From contig JAFDWH010000009.1 in the NCBI GenBank assembly GCA_018268595.1, forward strand, positions 62,001-126,000: DNA of 64,000 bases, read 5' to 3'. The position numbers were made by a program, and so were the translations under genes. The notes beneath the pieces were generated by a model. The model was not told the origin of the DNA and ran no database searches. It worked only from the letters and a program-made list of their open reading frames with translations. Shown piece by piece: positions 34,628-45,625 of this stretch (positions are counted from its first letter, which is position 1; the number at the start of each line of letters is the position of its first letter). Origin of the DNA: Actinomycetota bacterium. Its GTDB lineage: Bacteria > Actinomycetota > Thermoleophilia > Solirubrobacterales > Solirubrobacteraceae.

Positions 34628-36625
34628 GTGACGAGCCGGAAGATGGAGTGGGCTGCTCACGGGGTCGCGGCGGCAGTGGCGGTCGCACTCGTCGCCGGTG
34701 CCTTCGCCGGCGGCGGCTACGGTCCGGAGCGTAGTGCCGCGGCCGGCGTGATCGTCTGGTGCCTGGCCGCCGCCGCGCTGGTCGCGAGCTGGTCGAGCGG
34801 CCTGCGCCTGTCGCGTGCCGGCGCCTGGCTGGCGGCGCTGCTGGTCGCGCTCGCGGCGCTCGGCGTCGCCTCTGCGTGGTGGGCGGACGACCCCGGGCGC
34901 GCCGTCGCGAGCGCGCTGCCCGCGAGCCTCTACGCCGGCGTCGCGACGCTCGTGCTCGCGACCGCCCGCGTCGGGCGGCTCGCGTGGATCCGCGGCGTCG
35001 CGCTCGGGCTGGCGGCGGTCGCCGCCGTCGCGCTCGCGAGCCGCTTCCTGCCGGGCTCGTTCCCGGACCCGCTCGCCGGCGCGCTGCCGTCGGCGCGCGC
35101 GCGCCTCGCCTATCCGATCGGGTACTGGAACGCGCTCGGCTTCGCGACGGCGAGCGCGCTCGTCGCGCTCGGCTGGCTGTCATGCCGCGCCACAACCCGC
35201 GCCGGGCGCGTCGCCGCGCTGGCCGCCGTGCCGATCCCGGCGCTCGCGCTGTACCTCACCTCCTCGCGCGGAGCGCTCGTCGCGCTCGCCGCCGGCACGG
35301 CGCTGCTGATCGCGCTCGAGCGGCGACGCGTCGCGCTCGCGCTCGGCCTCGCGCTCGGCGGGGCCGCGGCGCTGCCGGTGATCGCCGTTGCCGCCGCTCG
35401 CCCCGCGTTCGCGGACGGCGCGACCGGCGCGGTGGCGCGCACGCAGGCGCACACGACGCTGGTAGCCCTGCTCGCCGCCGTGGCGCTGCTCGCGCTGGCG
35501 CGCGCGCTGCTCGACGGCCGGCTGGCGCGCTCGTCGGCGTGGCGGGTGCCGCGCCCGCTTACGTGGGCGCTCGCGGCCGCGGCGACGGCGGCGCTCGCGG
35601 CGCTGCTCGCGCTCCGCCTGCCGCACTGGGTCGACGCCTTTCGCGCCCCGCCCGCCGCGCCGGCGGACGGCGGCGCCGGGCTCGTGACGGGCCACCTGCT
35701 GAGCGCCGGCGGGAGCGGGCGCTACCAGTTCTGGGCAGCCGCCTGGGACGCCTTCCGCGCGCATCCGCTGCGGGGCCTCGGCGCAGGCGGCTACGAGGCC
35801 TGGTGGACACAGCACGGCACGCTCGCCTACCCCGTGCGCAACGCGCACTCGCTCGGCCTCGAGACGCTCGCCGAGCTGGGCGCGCTCGGAGGCCTGCTGC
35901 TGCTCGCGCCGGCGGCGCTGCTCGCGGTCGGCGCCGCGCACCGCCGCGCCGACGGGGACGGCGTTCTCGCGGCCGGCGTGGGCCTGGCCGCGTGCGGCCT
36001 CGTCGCGGTGGCGATCGACTGGACATGGCAGGTGCCCGCCGCGCTCGCGCCGGCAGTCGTCGGCGCGGCGATCGCGCTGCAGCCGCCGGCGCGCCGCCGG
36101 CGGCCGTCCGCCGCCTGGCGCGCGGTCGGCCTGGCCGGCGTCCTGCTGTGCGTGGCGCTCGCGGCCGTCGTGCTCGCGACCGAGGTGCAGCTCGACCGCA
36201 GCCGCGCCGCGGTGCGCGCCGGCGACTACGACGCCGCCGTGCGCGCCGCGCAGGCGGCCGCCGCCGTGCAGCCGTGGGCGGCTGCGCCGCGCCTCCAGCT
36301 CGCGCTCGTCGAGGAGCGGCGACGCGACCTGCCGGCGGCCCTCCGCGCGGCCTCGCAGGCGCTCGCGCGGGCCCCGAGCGACTGGCGCGCGTGGGTCGTC
36401 GCCGCCCGTCTGCGCGTGAAGGCGGGCGACCTGAGCGGCGCGCGCGCCGCCGTCATGCGCGCCGCGTGCCTGCAGTCGCCGACCGGATTCCGGCCTGTCG
36501 TGGCTATAGGTTTCCGCGCATCGATCCCCCCGAAGAGAGCCAGGTGTGTCGAGCGGACTGACAGACGCGACGGCAGGGCACGAGCTGAGCGCGCCGGGCA
36601 CCGCGTCGCTGCGGGCGCCGGATAG
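34628..36625 (+). CDS. O-antigen ligase/polymerase-like protein with TPR tail
   Basis: This 665-residue protein has about 12 membrane helices with the large extracytoplasmic loop expected of WaaL/Wzy-type enzymes (about 340-400). That loop contains GSGRYQFWAAAWDAFRAHP and GLGAGGYEAWW, which match the conserved 'F-x-x-x-P-x-x-G-x-G-x-x-x' segment of the O-antigen ligase domain; RNAHSLGLETLAELG follows. The C-terminus (about 515-625) is cytoplasmic or external helix pairs resembling tetratricopeptide repeats (AVRAGDYDAAVRAAQAAA, ALRAASQALARAPSDW). The GTG at 34628 is chosen from the leaderless promoter. Its 3' end overlaps the sugar transferase gene by 80 bp, longer than usual here, so that gene may start later. 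Confidence 0.8.
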   Translation: MTSRKMEWAAHGVAAAVAVALVAGAFAGGGYGPERSAAAGVIVWCLAAAALVASWSSGLRLSRAGAWLAALLVALAALGVASAWWADDPGRAVASALPASLYAGVATLVLATARVGRLAWIRGVALGLAAVAAVALASRFLPGSFPDPLAGALPSARARLAYPIGYWNALGFATASALVALGWLSCRATTRAGRVAALAAVPIPALALYLTSSRGALVALAAGTALLIALERRRVALALGLALGGAAALPVIAVAAARPAFADGATGAVARTQAHTTLVALLAAVALLALARALLDGRLARSSAWRVPRPLTWALAAAATAALAALLALRLPHWVDAFRAPPAAPADGGAGLVTGHLLSAGGSGRYQFWAAAWDAFRAHPLRGLGAGGYEAWWTQHGTLAYPVRNAHSLGLETLAELGALGGLLLLAPAALLAVGAAHRRADGDGVLAAGVGLAACGLVAVAIDWTWQVPAALAPAVVGAAIALQPPARRRRPSAAWRAVGLAGVLLCVALAAVVLATEVQLDRSRAAVRAGDYDAAVRAAQAAAAVQPWAAAPRLQLALVEERRRDLPAALRAASQALARAPSDWRAWVVAARLRVKAGDLSGARAAVMRAACLQSPTGFRPVVAIGFRASIPPKRARCVERTDRRDGRARAERAGHRVAAGAG

Positions 36626-37985
36626 GGGCCGGCAGCGCTGGACGAAGGACTCGCTGCGCCGCCGGATGCTCGCGCTGGCGGACCTGGGCGCCGCCGCGGC
36701 GGGGGTCGTCGCGCTCAGCGCCACCGCGCTCGACGCCGGCACGGCGCTGTCGGCGGCGGTCGTCGCGGCGCCGGTGTGGATCGTGCTGGCGAAGGTGCAG
36801 GGCCTCTACGACGCCGACCATCGGCGCCTGCGGCACCTGACGAGCGACGAGATCCCCTCGATCTTCATGTGGGTGACGCTGTCGGTGGCGACGACGGCGC
36901 TGCTGCTCTCGCTCGCGGGCCGTCCGGGACTCGACGGGGTGGCCGCGACGGCGATGTGGCTCGCCGCGTTCACGACCGCGGTCGCGCTGCGCGCAGCCGC
37001 GCGCGCCCTGTGGCGGCGCGTGGTCCCGCAGGAGCTGACGCTCGTGCTGGGCGACGGCGAGCTCGCGCGGACGCTCGTGCGCAAGCTGCGGCTGGAGCCG
37101 GGCCACCATGCGGCGCTGCTCTCCCCCGGGGTGCTCGACGAGCGCTCCCCGGGCGGCGACCTCGCGCTCGACGCGGTGATCCGCGTGCGTAGCGTCGAGC
37201 GCGTGGTGGTCGCGCGCGAGGACCTCGACGAAGCCGGCCTCCTGGCGGTCGTGCGCAGCTGCCGCGCCACGCGCACGAAGCTGTCCGTCACGCCGCCGCT
37301 GCCGGCGATGTTCGGCACGGCGGTGTCGCTCACGCATCTCGCCGAGCTGCCGCTGATCGAGCTTCGCACGTGGGACCCGTCGCGCTCGACGCTGCTGCTC
37401 AAGCACGCCTTCGACCGCACGGCCGCGGCGCTCGTGCTCGTGCTGCTCGCGCCCGCGATGGCCGCGATCGCGCTCGCGATCCGGCTCGACTCGCCGGGCC
37501 CCGTGCTGTTCCGCCAGCGGCGCGCCGGCGTCGACGGGCGCCCGTTCACGATGCTCAAGTTCCGCACGATGGTCGCGGACGCCGAGCGGCGACTCGCCGA
37601 GCTGGTCGACCTCGACGCGCTCGACGAGCCGATGTTCAAGCTGCGCGACGACCCGCGCGTGACGCGCACCGGCCGCTGGCTGCGCCGCCTCAGCCTCGAC
37701 GAGCTGCCGCAGCTGCTGAACGTCGTGGCGGGCCACATGAGCCTCGTCGGCCCCCGCCCCGAGGAGGTCCGCCTCGTCGAGCGCTACGGAGAGGCGGAGC
37801 GCGTCCGCATCCAGATGCGCCCGGGCATCACGGGGCCGATGCAGGTGCACGGGCGTGGTGAGCTGACGTTCGCCGAGCGCGTGGCGATCGAGCGCGAGTA
37901 CGTCGAGAACCACTCGCTGCGCAAGGACGCCTCGATCCTGCTCCAGACGGTCGGGGCCGTGGTGGCCGGCCGCGGCGCGTTCTGA
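36546..37985 (+). CDS. polyprenyl-phosphate sugar-1-phosphate transferase
   Basis: This 479-residue membrane protein begins polymer synthesis by placing a sugar-1-phosphate on undecaprenyl phosphate. N-terminal helices (about 40-145) and a CoA-binding-like domain precede the catalytic bacterial sugar transferase domain (about 275-479). The domain shows KHAFDRTAAALVLVLLAPAM, DSPGPVLFRQRRAGVDGRPF, MLKFRTMVADAE, RLSLDELPQLLNVVAGHMSL and VGPRPEE, all hallmark motifs. The GTG at 36546 overlaps the upstream gene; ATG at 36666 would remove about 40 residues before the first helix. Its stop overlaps the next start (TGATG). Which sugar is transferred (glucose, galactose or another) is not visible. Confidence 0.92.
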   Translation: MSSGLTDATAGHELSAPGTASLRAPDRGRQRWTKDSLRRRMLALADLGAAAAGVVALSATALDAGTALSAAVVAAPVWIVLAKVQGLYDADHRRLRHLTSDEIPSIFMWVTLSVATTALLLSLAGRPGLDGVAATAMWLAAFTTAVALRAAARALWRRVVPQELTLVLGDGELARTLVRKLRLEPGHHAALLSPGVLDERSPGGDLALDAVIRVRSVERVVVAREDLDEAGLLAVVRSCRATRTKLSVTPPLPAMFGTAVSLTHLAELPLIELRTWDPSRSTLLLKHAFDRTAAALVLVLLAPAMAAIALAIRLDSPGPVLFRQRRAGVDGRPFTMLKFRTMVADAERRLAELVDLDALDEPMFKLRDDPRVTRTGRWLRRLSLDELPQLLNVVAGHMSLVGPRPEEVRLVERYGEAERVRIQMRPGITGPMQVHGRGELTFAERVAIEREYVENHSLRKDASILLQTVGAVVAGRGAF

Positions 37986-38884
37986 TGCGCTCGCTCGACG
38001 TCGTGATCGTCTCCTACCGCTGCCGCGAGCTGCTCGAACGCTGCCTGCGATCGCTCGATCGCCATCCCTTCACGCACGGCGAGATGCGCGTGCACGTCGT
38101 CGACAACGCCAGCGGTGACGGCACCGCCGAGCTGGTCGAGCGGCGCTTTCCGCACGTGCGACTTCAGCGCCTGGAGCGCAACGTCGGCTTCTCCGTCGCG
38201 AACAACGCGGTGCTGCGCCACGCCGACGGCGACGCCGTCCTGCTGCTCAACCCGGACACCGAGATGACGGCCGGCGCGCTGGACGCGCTCGCGCTGAGGC
38301 TCGCGGCCCGGCCCGACGTCGGGATGCTCGGCTGCCGGCTCGTGCTCGACGACGGCTCCTTCGACCACGCCGCCAAGCGCTCGTTCCCGACGCCGCTGAG
38401 CGCGCTCGCGCACTTCGCCGGCGTCGGGCGGCGTGCCGGCGCTGACAGACGGCTGGCGCAGTACCGCGCGCCGCAGCTCGGCGAGCACGACAGCGGGGAG
38501 GTCGACGCCGTCAACGGCGCGTTCATGCTCGTGCGGCGCGAGGCGCTCGACGACGTCGGGCTGCTCGACGAGCGCTACTGGCTCTACATGGAGGACCTCG
38601 ACTGGTGCTACCGCTTCCACCAGCGCGGCTGGCGCGTCTGGTACGAGGGCGGCGTGACGGTCGTGCACGTGAAGGGCGGCACGAGCGGGCGCCACCGGCG
38701 GCTGCGCCAGAACGTCGCGTTCCATCGCGGGATGGCGCGCTTCTACCGCAAGTTCCACGCCGGCCGCAACCCGCTGCTCGACGGAGCGGTGCTGGTCGGG
38801 ATCGGGGCGAAGCTCGCGCTTGCCGTGTCCCGCAGCGCGCTTGCGCGCGCGCTCGCGCCGCGTGCGCGTCAGGCGCGCGCGTAG
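37985..38884 (+). CDS. family-2 glycosyltransferase, rhamnosyltransferase-like
   Basis: This 299-residue GT-A enzyme has LDVVIVSYRCRELLERCLRS, VHVVDNASGDGTAELVERRF, VGFSVANNAVLRHA and LLLNPDTEMTAGAL, followed by VNGAFMLVRREALDDVGLLD and WLYMEDLDWCYRFHQRGW. These are the usual motifs of rhamnosyltransferases and related enzymes that build O-antigen-like chains. It is translationally coupled to the priming sugar transferase gene (TGATG), so it could add the second sugar. The C-terminus is basic. It overlaps the convergent methyltransferase gene by 16 bp. Confidence 0.92.
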   Translation: MRSLDVVIVSYRCRELLERCLRSLDRHPFTHGEMRVHVVDNASGDGTAELVERRFPHVRLQRLERNVGFSVANNAVLRHADGDAVLLLNPDTEMTAGALDALALRLAARPDVGMLGCRLVLDDGSFDHAAKRSFPTPLSALAHFAGVGRRAGADRRLAQYRAPQLGEHDSGEVDAVNGAFMLVRREALDDVGLLDERYWLYMEDLDWCYRFHQRGWRVWYEGGVTVVHVKGGTSGRHRRLRQNVAFHRGMARFYRKFHAGRNPLLDGAVLVGIGAKLALAVSRSALARALAPRARQARA

Positions 38885-39638
38885 AGCGCGAGCAGCCACT
38901 GCCGCTTGCGGCGACCCGGCGGCAGGCGGCGGGTCGCGCGCACGCCGCGCGCGAGCGCACGGCGCCGCGACGGCTCGGTGCCGCGATGGCCGCAGCGCGG
39001 GCAGACCGCCGCCGCGCTGTGGTGCCAGCTTCCCAGCAGCCTGTGTTGGATCCACACGTCGAGCGGTCGCGGTGGGAGGAACGCGGGACCGAACGTGCTC
39101 CACCGCGCCAGCGAGAAGCCCGGCACGAGCTGCGCCAGCCGAGCGGCGTCGAAGCGCTGGTGGTGACGGAAGACGTGGAACGTCGCGCGGCAGTCAGGGC
39201 AGCGGCCCTCGGCGTTCGCGAGGCTTTCCTCGAACGGGACGCTCACCAGCACGAAGCGGCTCGCGACGCGGCTGAGCTCGCGCAGCGCGCACGCGAGCTG
39301 CTCGTCGTCCAGATGCTCCAGCACCTCGGTGCACAGCACGAGCTCGAACGCGCGGTCCTCGAACGGCAGCGCCGTGACCGGCGCGACGTGCGTCTCGGCC
39401 GCGACGTGGCGAAGCGCCTCGGCCGCGATGTCGACGCCGACGACGCGCTCGTGGCGCGCGACCAGCCGGTTCGTGAGGCGCCCGTCGCCGCAGCCCACAT
39501 CGAGCACGGTCGCGACGCCGTCGGGGATCGCCGCGAGCGTCTCGGCGACGCGCTCGCGCTCCATCGCGCTCAGCTCGTCGTCGCCCCAAAGGTCCGCCTG
39601 GTCGTAGTAGCGCAGCGCGCCGTCGCGCTCGTCCGGGA

Positions 39639-39654
<16 letters not shown>
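38869..39654 (-). CDS. class I methyltransferase with zinc-binding cysteines
   Basis: This 261-residue protein has a methyltransferase core: ATVLDVGCGDGRLTNRLVAR, VGVDIAAEALRH, AFELVLCTEVLEHLDDEQLA and SRFVLVSVPFEES. A later CPDC (about 153) and a CPRCGH pair further on may bind zinc. The type often modifies sugars or lipids in polysaccharide clusters. The GTG at 39654 overlaps the secA stop by 16 bp. It overlaps the glycosyltransferase gene convergently at its other end by 16 bp, so it fills the space between the polysaccharide locus and secA completely. Confidence 0.85.
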
Positions 39655-42545
<2,891 letters not shown>

Positions 42546-42552
42546 GCGGCCT

Positions 42553-42558
42553 AGCGTA
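42553..42558 (-). promoter_or_regulatory. -10 box, leaderless secA promoter
   Basis: TACGCT on the minus strand is followed by 7 nt and the ATG at 42545, with no Shine-Dalgarno sequence between. It lies in the 66-bp hpf-secA gap, so secA can be transcribed apart from hpf. Confidence 0.45.
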
Positions 42559-42611
42559 GCAGCGGCCGCATGCCGCGATGCAACCCTCCCGTGACCGTCC
42601 AGAGCAGGCGC

Positions 42612-42977
42612 TCAGGCGGCGCTCGCACCGCCTCCCGCGAGGCCGTTCGCCGACTGCTGGGCGGCCCGCGTGGCGCGTCGCTTGCGGCGCTGCTCGCGAT
42701 GTCGCTTGACCTGTCGCGCGAGCTGCTCCTCGCAGCAGACGATCGCGTGGTGCATGTCCGGGGCGGTGGCGCGCGCCCGCAGCGTGACGCCCTTCAGGTA
42801 GAGGGTCGCCTCGGCGACCTCGCGGTCGGAGATGGCCGGATTGCGCTCCTCGCTGAGCTCGACCTCGAGCTCCGCGAGCTCGGACACCTGGCGCGCGATC
42901 GCCCGAAAGCGACGCTCGACGTGATCCTGCAAGCCGTCGGTGACCGGGGTGTTCCGTCCCTTGACCGCGATGCGCAT
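42612..42977 (-). CDS. hpf: ribosome hibernation-promoting factor, short form
   Basis: This 121-residue protein has the beta-alpha-beta-beta-beta-alpha fold of HPF/RaiA: MRIAVKGRNTPVTDGLQDHV, LAELEVELSEERNP, VAEATLYLKGVTLRARATAP and DMHHAIVCCEEQLARQVKRH. It ends in a basic and then Gly/Ala-rich tail (RRKRRATRAAQQSA). The long form usual in Gram-positives has a further C-terminal dimerisation domain of about 60 residues, which is absent here. It would bind the 30S decoding site in stationary phase. An AAAGGGGG Shine-Dalgarno sequence precedes the ATG at 42977. Position beside secA is conserved in other Gram-positive bacteria. Confidence 0.9.
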   Translation of the reverse strand: MRIAVKGRNTPVTDGLQDHVERRFRAIARQVSELAELEVELSEERNPAISDREVAEATLYLKGVTLRARATAPDMHHAIVCCEEQLARQVKRHREQRRKRRATRAAQQSANGLAGGGASAA

Positions 42978-43019
42978 GATGCGCCCCCTTTGCGTCGTGT
43001 GGGGTTGGATCTTTCCCCG

Positions 43020-43049
43020 ATCGTAGATGCGCCAACGGTCGGCTTCCAA
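43020..43049 (-). promoter_or_regulatory. hpf promoter
   Basis: On the minus strand TTGGAA (43049-43044) and TACGAT (43025-43020) are spaced by 18 nt, giving a leader of about 35 nt with a strong Shine-Dalgarno sequence before the hpf ATG. The arrangement is leadered, unlike that of many genes in this window. Confidence 0.45.
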
Positions 43050-43066
43050 CCGTGGCTTGCCGCAGG

Positions 43067-43774
43067 TCAGCGCGGCAGCGTACGTGCGTAGCTGACGGCG
43101 GCCACATGGGCCACGCCGGCGGCCCGCAGCGCGCGGGCGCAGGCGTCGAGCGTGGCGCCCGTCGTGTGGACGTCGTCGACGAGCAGCGCGCGCGCCGGCG
43201 CGGCGCCCACGACCCGCAGCAGCTGGCGCGCCGCCGCGGCCCGGCGCGCGGCGCGGCCGGCCCCGAGTTGGCGGGTCGGCGCGCCGCGCCGGCGCAGGCA
43301 CGCGGCGACCGGCAGGCCGCTGCGGGCGGCGAGCGCCGCCGCGATCAGTGCCGCCTGGTCGAAGCCGCGGGCGCGGCGGCGGGCGGGGTGCGACGGGACC
43401 GGCACGAGCGTCGCGCCGTCCAGCAGCGCGGATGGCGCGGAGGCGGCGATCTGCGCCGCCATCAGCCGCGCGACCGGCAGCGCGCCGCGGAACTTCAGCG
43501 CCGCGACCAGCTCGCGCGCCGAGCCGTCGTGCGCGAGCGGGGCCCAGGCGCGCTCGAACGCCGCGCCGTCCGCCGGGCAGCGCGGCCCGCACGGCGCCGG
43601 CAGGCCGCAGCGCTCGCAGCGCGGCGCGACCAGCCACGGCAGCGCCCGCCGGCAGCCGACGCACAGCTCGGCGGCCGCGTCGCGCAGCGGCGCGCGGCAG
43701 GCGAGGCACGCGGGCGGGACGAGCGCGGCGCTCAGCTCGGCGCGCAGGCGGGCGAGCAGCTCGGAGGCGTCCAT
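43067..43774 (-). CDS. ComF-family phosphoribosyltransferase-like protein
   Basis: This 235-residue protein has an N-terminal four-cysteine zinc ribbon pair (CLAC, CVGCRR, CERCGLP, CPADG) and a C-terminal type I phosphoribosyltransferase fold with the PRPP loop ALLVDDVHTTGATLDACA (about 195-212). The central VPVPSHPARRRARGFDQA is the ComF hallmark. ComFC takes part in DNA uptake for transformation in competent bacteria, and comF genes often lie near hpf-secA. No other competence gene is in the window. The ATG at 43774 is chosen, since the longer frame reaches into the divergent ctaG region. It ends 89 bp before the hpf start. Confidence 0.88.
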   Translation of the reverse strand: MDASELLARLRAELSAALVPPACLACRAPLRDAAAELCVGCRRALPWLVAPRCERCGLPAPCGPRCPADGAAFERAWAPLAHDGSARELVAALKFRGALPVARLMAAQIAASAPSALLDGATLVPVPSHPARRRARGFDQAALIAAALAARSGLPVAACLRRRGAPTRQLGAGRAARRAAAARQLLRVVGAAPARALLVDDVHTTGATLDACARALRAAGVAHVAAVSYARTLPR

Positions 43775-43835
43775 CGCCGGGAGGCTCGCGCGGCGCCTGC
43801 TACACGACAGCACGCGAGTGCGACAATCCTGCGGC

Positions 43836-44642
43836 ATGTCTCCGGACGCATCGTGGACGTTCGATCCGGGCGTCGTCATCGCACTGGTCGTCTACTCCGG
43901 CCTCTACCTCGTGCGCTGGACGCGCGCCCGCGCGCCCGGTGAGCCGCACCCGCCGAGCGTCGGGCGGCTGCTCGTGTTCCTAGCCGGCATCCTCGTGCTG
44001 GTTGCGGCGCTCTGCTCGCCGATCGACCGCCTCGCCGAGCAGGTGCTCGCGATGCACATGGTCCAGCACGTGCTGTTGCTGGACGTCGCGCCGATCCTGC
44101 TGATCCTCGGCCTGACGAAGGTGCTGCTGCGGCCGGCGACGCGCCGCATCCACCGCATCGAGCAGCGCGTCGGCGTGCTGGCCTCCCCGGTCGTCGCCGT
44201 GATCCTCTACACCGCCGCGATGTGGGTCTGGCACGTGCCGGCGCTCTACGACGCGGCCGCACGCCACAGCGGCATCCACGTGCTGGAGCACCTCAGCTTC
44301 ACGCTCGCCGGCTTCCTCTACTGGTGGCACCTGCTGTCGCCGGTCAGCACACGGCTGCGGCGCGAGGGCACGACGCCGATCGTCTACATGGTCAGCACGA
44401 AGGCGACGGTCGGCTTTCTCGGCATCCTGCTCACGTTCGCGCCCAGCTCGCTCTTCGCCTACTACTCGAATCAGCCGCACTGGTGGGGCCTGACGCCCGA
44501 CGCCGACCAGGCGCTCGCGGGCGCGATCATGGCGCTCGAGCAGGCGATCGTGATGGGGATCGTCGTCGCCGTGCTGTTCGTGCGGATGCTCGCGCAGAGC
44601 GAGCGCGAGGAGCAGCGGGCGGAGCGCTACGGCGCCGTCTGA
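43836..44642 (+). CDS. ctaG: CtaG-like cytochrome c oxidase assembly membrane protein
   Basis: This 268-residue membrane protein of the caa3-type CtaG family has seven hydrophobic helices. The conserved His-rich motifs include LAMHMVQHVLLLDVAP at about 66-81, MWVWHVPALYDAAARH, VLEHLSFTLAGFLYWWHL and ALEQAIVMGIVVAVLF. These His residues are thought to handle copper for CuB assembly of cytochrome oxidase. The oxidase structural genes are not in the window. The ATG at 43836 diverges from the comF-like gene 61 bp away. The 3' end overlaps the convergent sugar nucleotidyltransferase gene by 16 bp. Confidence 0.88.
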   Translation: MSPDASWTFDPGVVIALVVYSGLYLVRWTRARAPGEPHPPSVGRLLVFLAGILVLVAALCSPIDRLAEQVLAMHMVQHVLLLDVAPILLILGLTKVLLRPATRRIHRIEQRVGVLASPVVAVILYTAAMWVWHVPALYDAAARHSGIHVLEHLSFTLAGFLYWWHLLSPVSTRLRREGTTPIVYMVSTKATVGFLGILLTFAPSSLFAYYSNQPHWWGLTPDADQALAGAIMALEQAIVMGIVVAVLFVRMLAQSEREEQRAERYGAV

Positions 44643-45625
44643 CGCGGCGCGAGCCCGTCGAGCACGCCTCTGTGCCCGAGGATCGCGCCGATCGCGATCG
44701 CGTCGGGGGCGACCTCGGTGCCCGGCAGCACGACGGAGTCCTTCAGCGCGGCGCCGTCGCCGATCACCGCGCCGTCGCCGATCGCGAGCGGCCCCTGCAG
44801 GCGCACGCCCTCGCCGATCCGCACGTCGCGGCCGATCCACACGGGCGGCTCGATCAGCGTCGCGTCGGTCAGCTCGGTGCCCGCGCAGATGCGCACGCCC
44901 TCCGCGACCTCCTCGCCGCGCAGCTCGACCGTCAGCGCGCCCTGCATCGCGTCGAACGTGCCCTGCTTCAGCTCGCCGAGCGAGCCGACGTCGTTCCAGT
45001 ACTCGTCGATCGCGTGGATGTGGAACGGCACGTCGTTCGCCAGCAGCGCCGGGAACACGTCGTTGGCCCAGTCGACGAACGGCTCTCTCGGGAAGTAGTC
45101 GAAGATCTCGGGCTCGAACAGGTAGATGCCGCAGTTGCCGAGGTCGGACAGCGCCTCGGCCGGGTCGGGCTTCTCCTGGAAGCCGGTGATGCGGCCGTCG
45201 GCGTCGTGCAGCACGACGCCGAACTCGCGCGTGTCCTGCACGCGCTTGACGGCCAGCGTGCCGATCCCGCCGGCCTGCTTGTGGCGTTCGACGAACTTCG
45301 TCAGGTCGATGTCGGTCAGCGCGTCGCCGGAGATGATCAGGAACGGGCCGCCGTCGAGGAAGTCGGCGCAGTTGCGCACGCCGCCGGCGGTGCCGAGCAG
45401 CTCGGGCTCCTCGCGGTAGGTGAGGCGGTCGCCGAAGTAGTCGCGGATCGTGTCCGGGAAGTAGTGCAGGTTCGCGACCACGTCGTCGTAGCCGTGCCGG
45501 TCGAGCAGGTCGACGATGTGCGCCATCACGGGCCGGTCGAGCACCGGCACCATCGGCTTCGGCAGCTCGTACGTGAGCGGGCGCAGACGCGTGCCGAGCC
45601 CGGCTGCGAGGACCATGGCCTTCAT
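44627..45625 (-). CDS. sugar-1-phosphate nucleotidyltransferase with left-handed helix
   Basis: This 332-residue enzyme makes an NDP-sugar from NTP and sugar-1-phosphate. The N-terminal signature is MVLAAGLGTRLRPLTYELPKP, with the metal/sugar motifs LIISGDALTDIDL and GNCGIYLFEPEIF. The C-terminal third (about 245-320) has hexapeptide left-handed beta-helix repeats such as VWIGRDVRIGEGVRLQGPL. Length and motifs match GDP-mannose or dTDP/UDP-glucose pyrophosphorylase-like proteins; the nucleotide and sugar cannot be fixed. A paralogue lies at 51971. The ATG at 45625 has TAGGGT 10 nt upstream on the minus strand. Confidence 0.9.
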   Translation of the reverse strand: MKAMVLAAGLGTRLRPLTYELPKPMVPVLDRPVMAHIVDLLDRHGYDDVVANLHYFPDTIRDYFGDRLTYREEPELLGTAGGVRNCADFLDGGPFLIISGDALTDIDLTKFVERHKQAGGIGTLAVKRVQDTREFGVVLHDADGRITGFQEKPDPAEALSDLGNCGIYLFEPEIFDYFPREPFVDWANDVFPALLANDVPFHIHAIDEYWNDVGSLGELKQGTFDAMQGALTVELRGEEVAEGVRICAGTELTDATLIEPPVWIGRDVRIGEGVRLQGPLAIGDGAVIGDGAALKDSVVLPGTEVAPDAIAIGAILGHRGVLDGLAPRQTAP

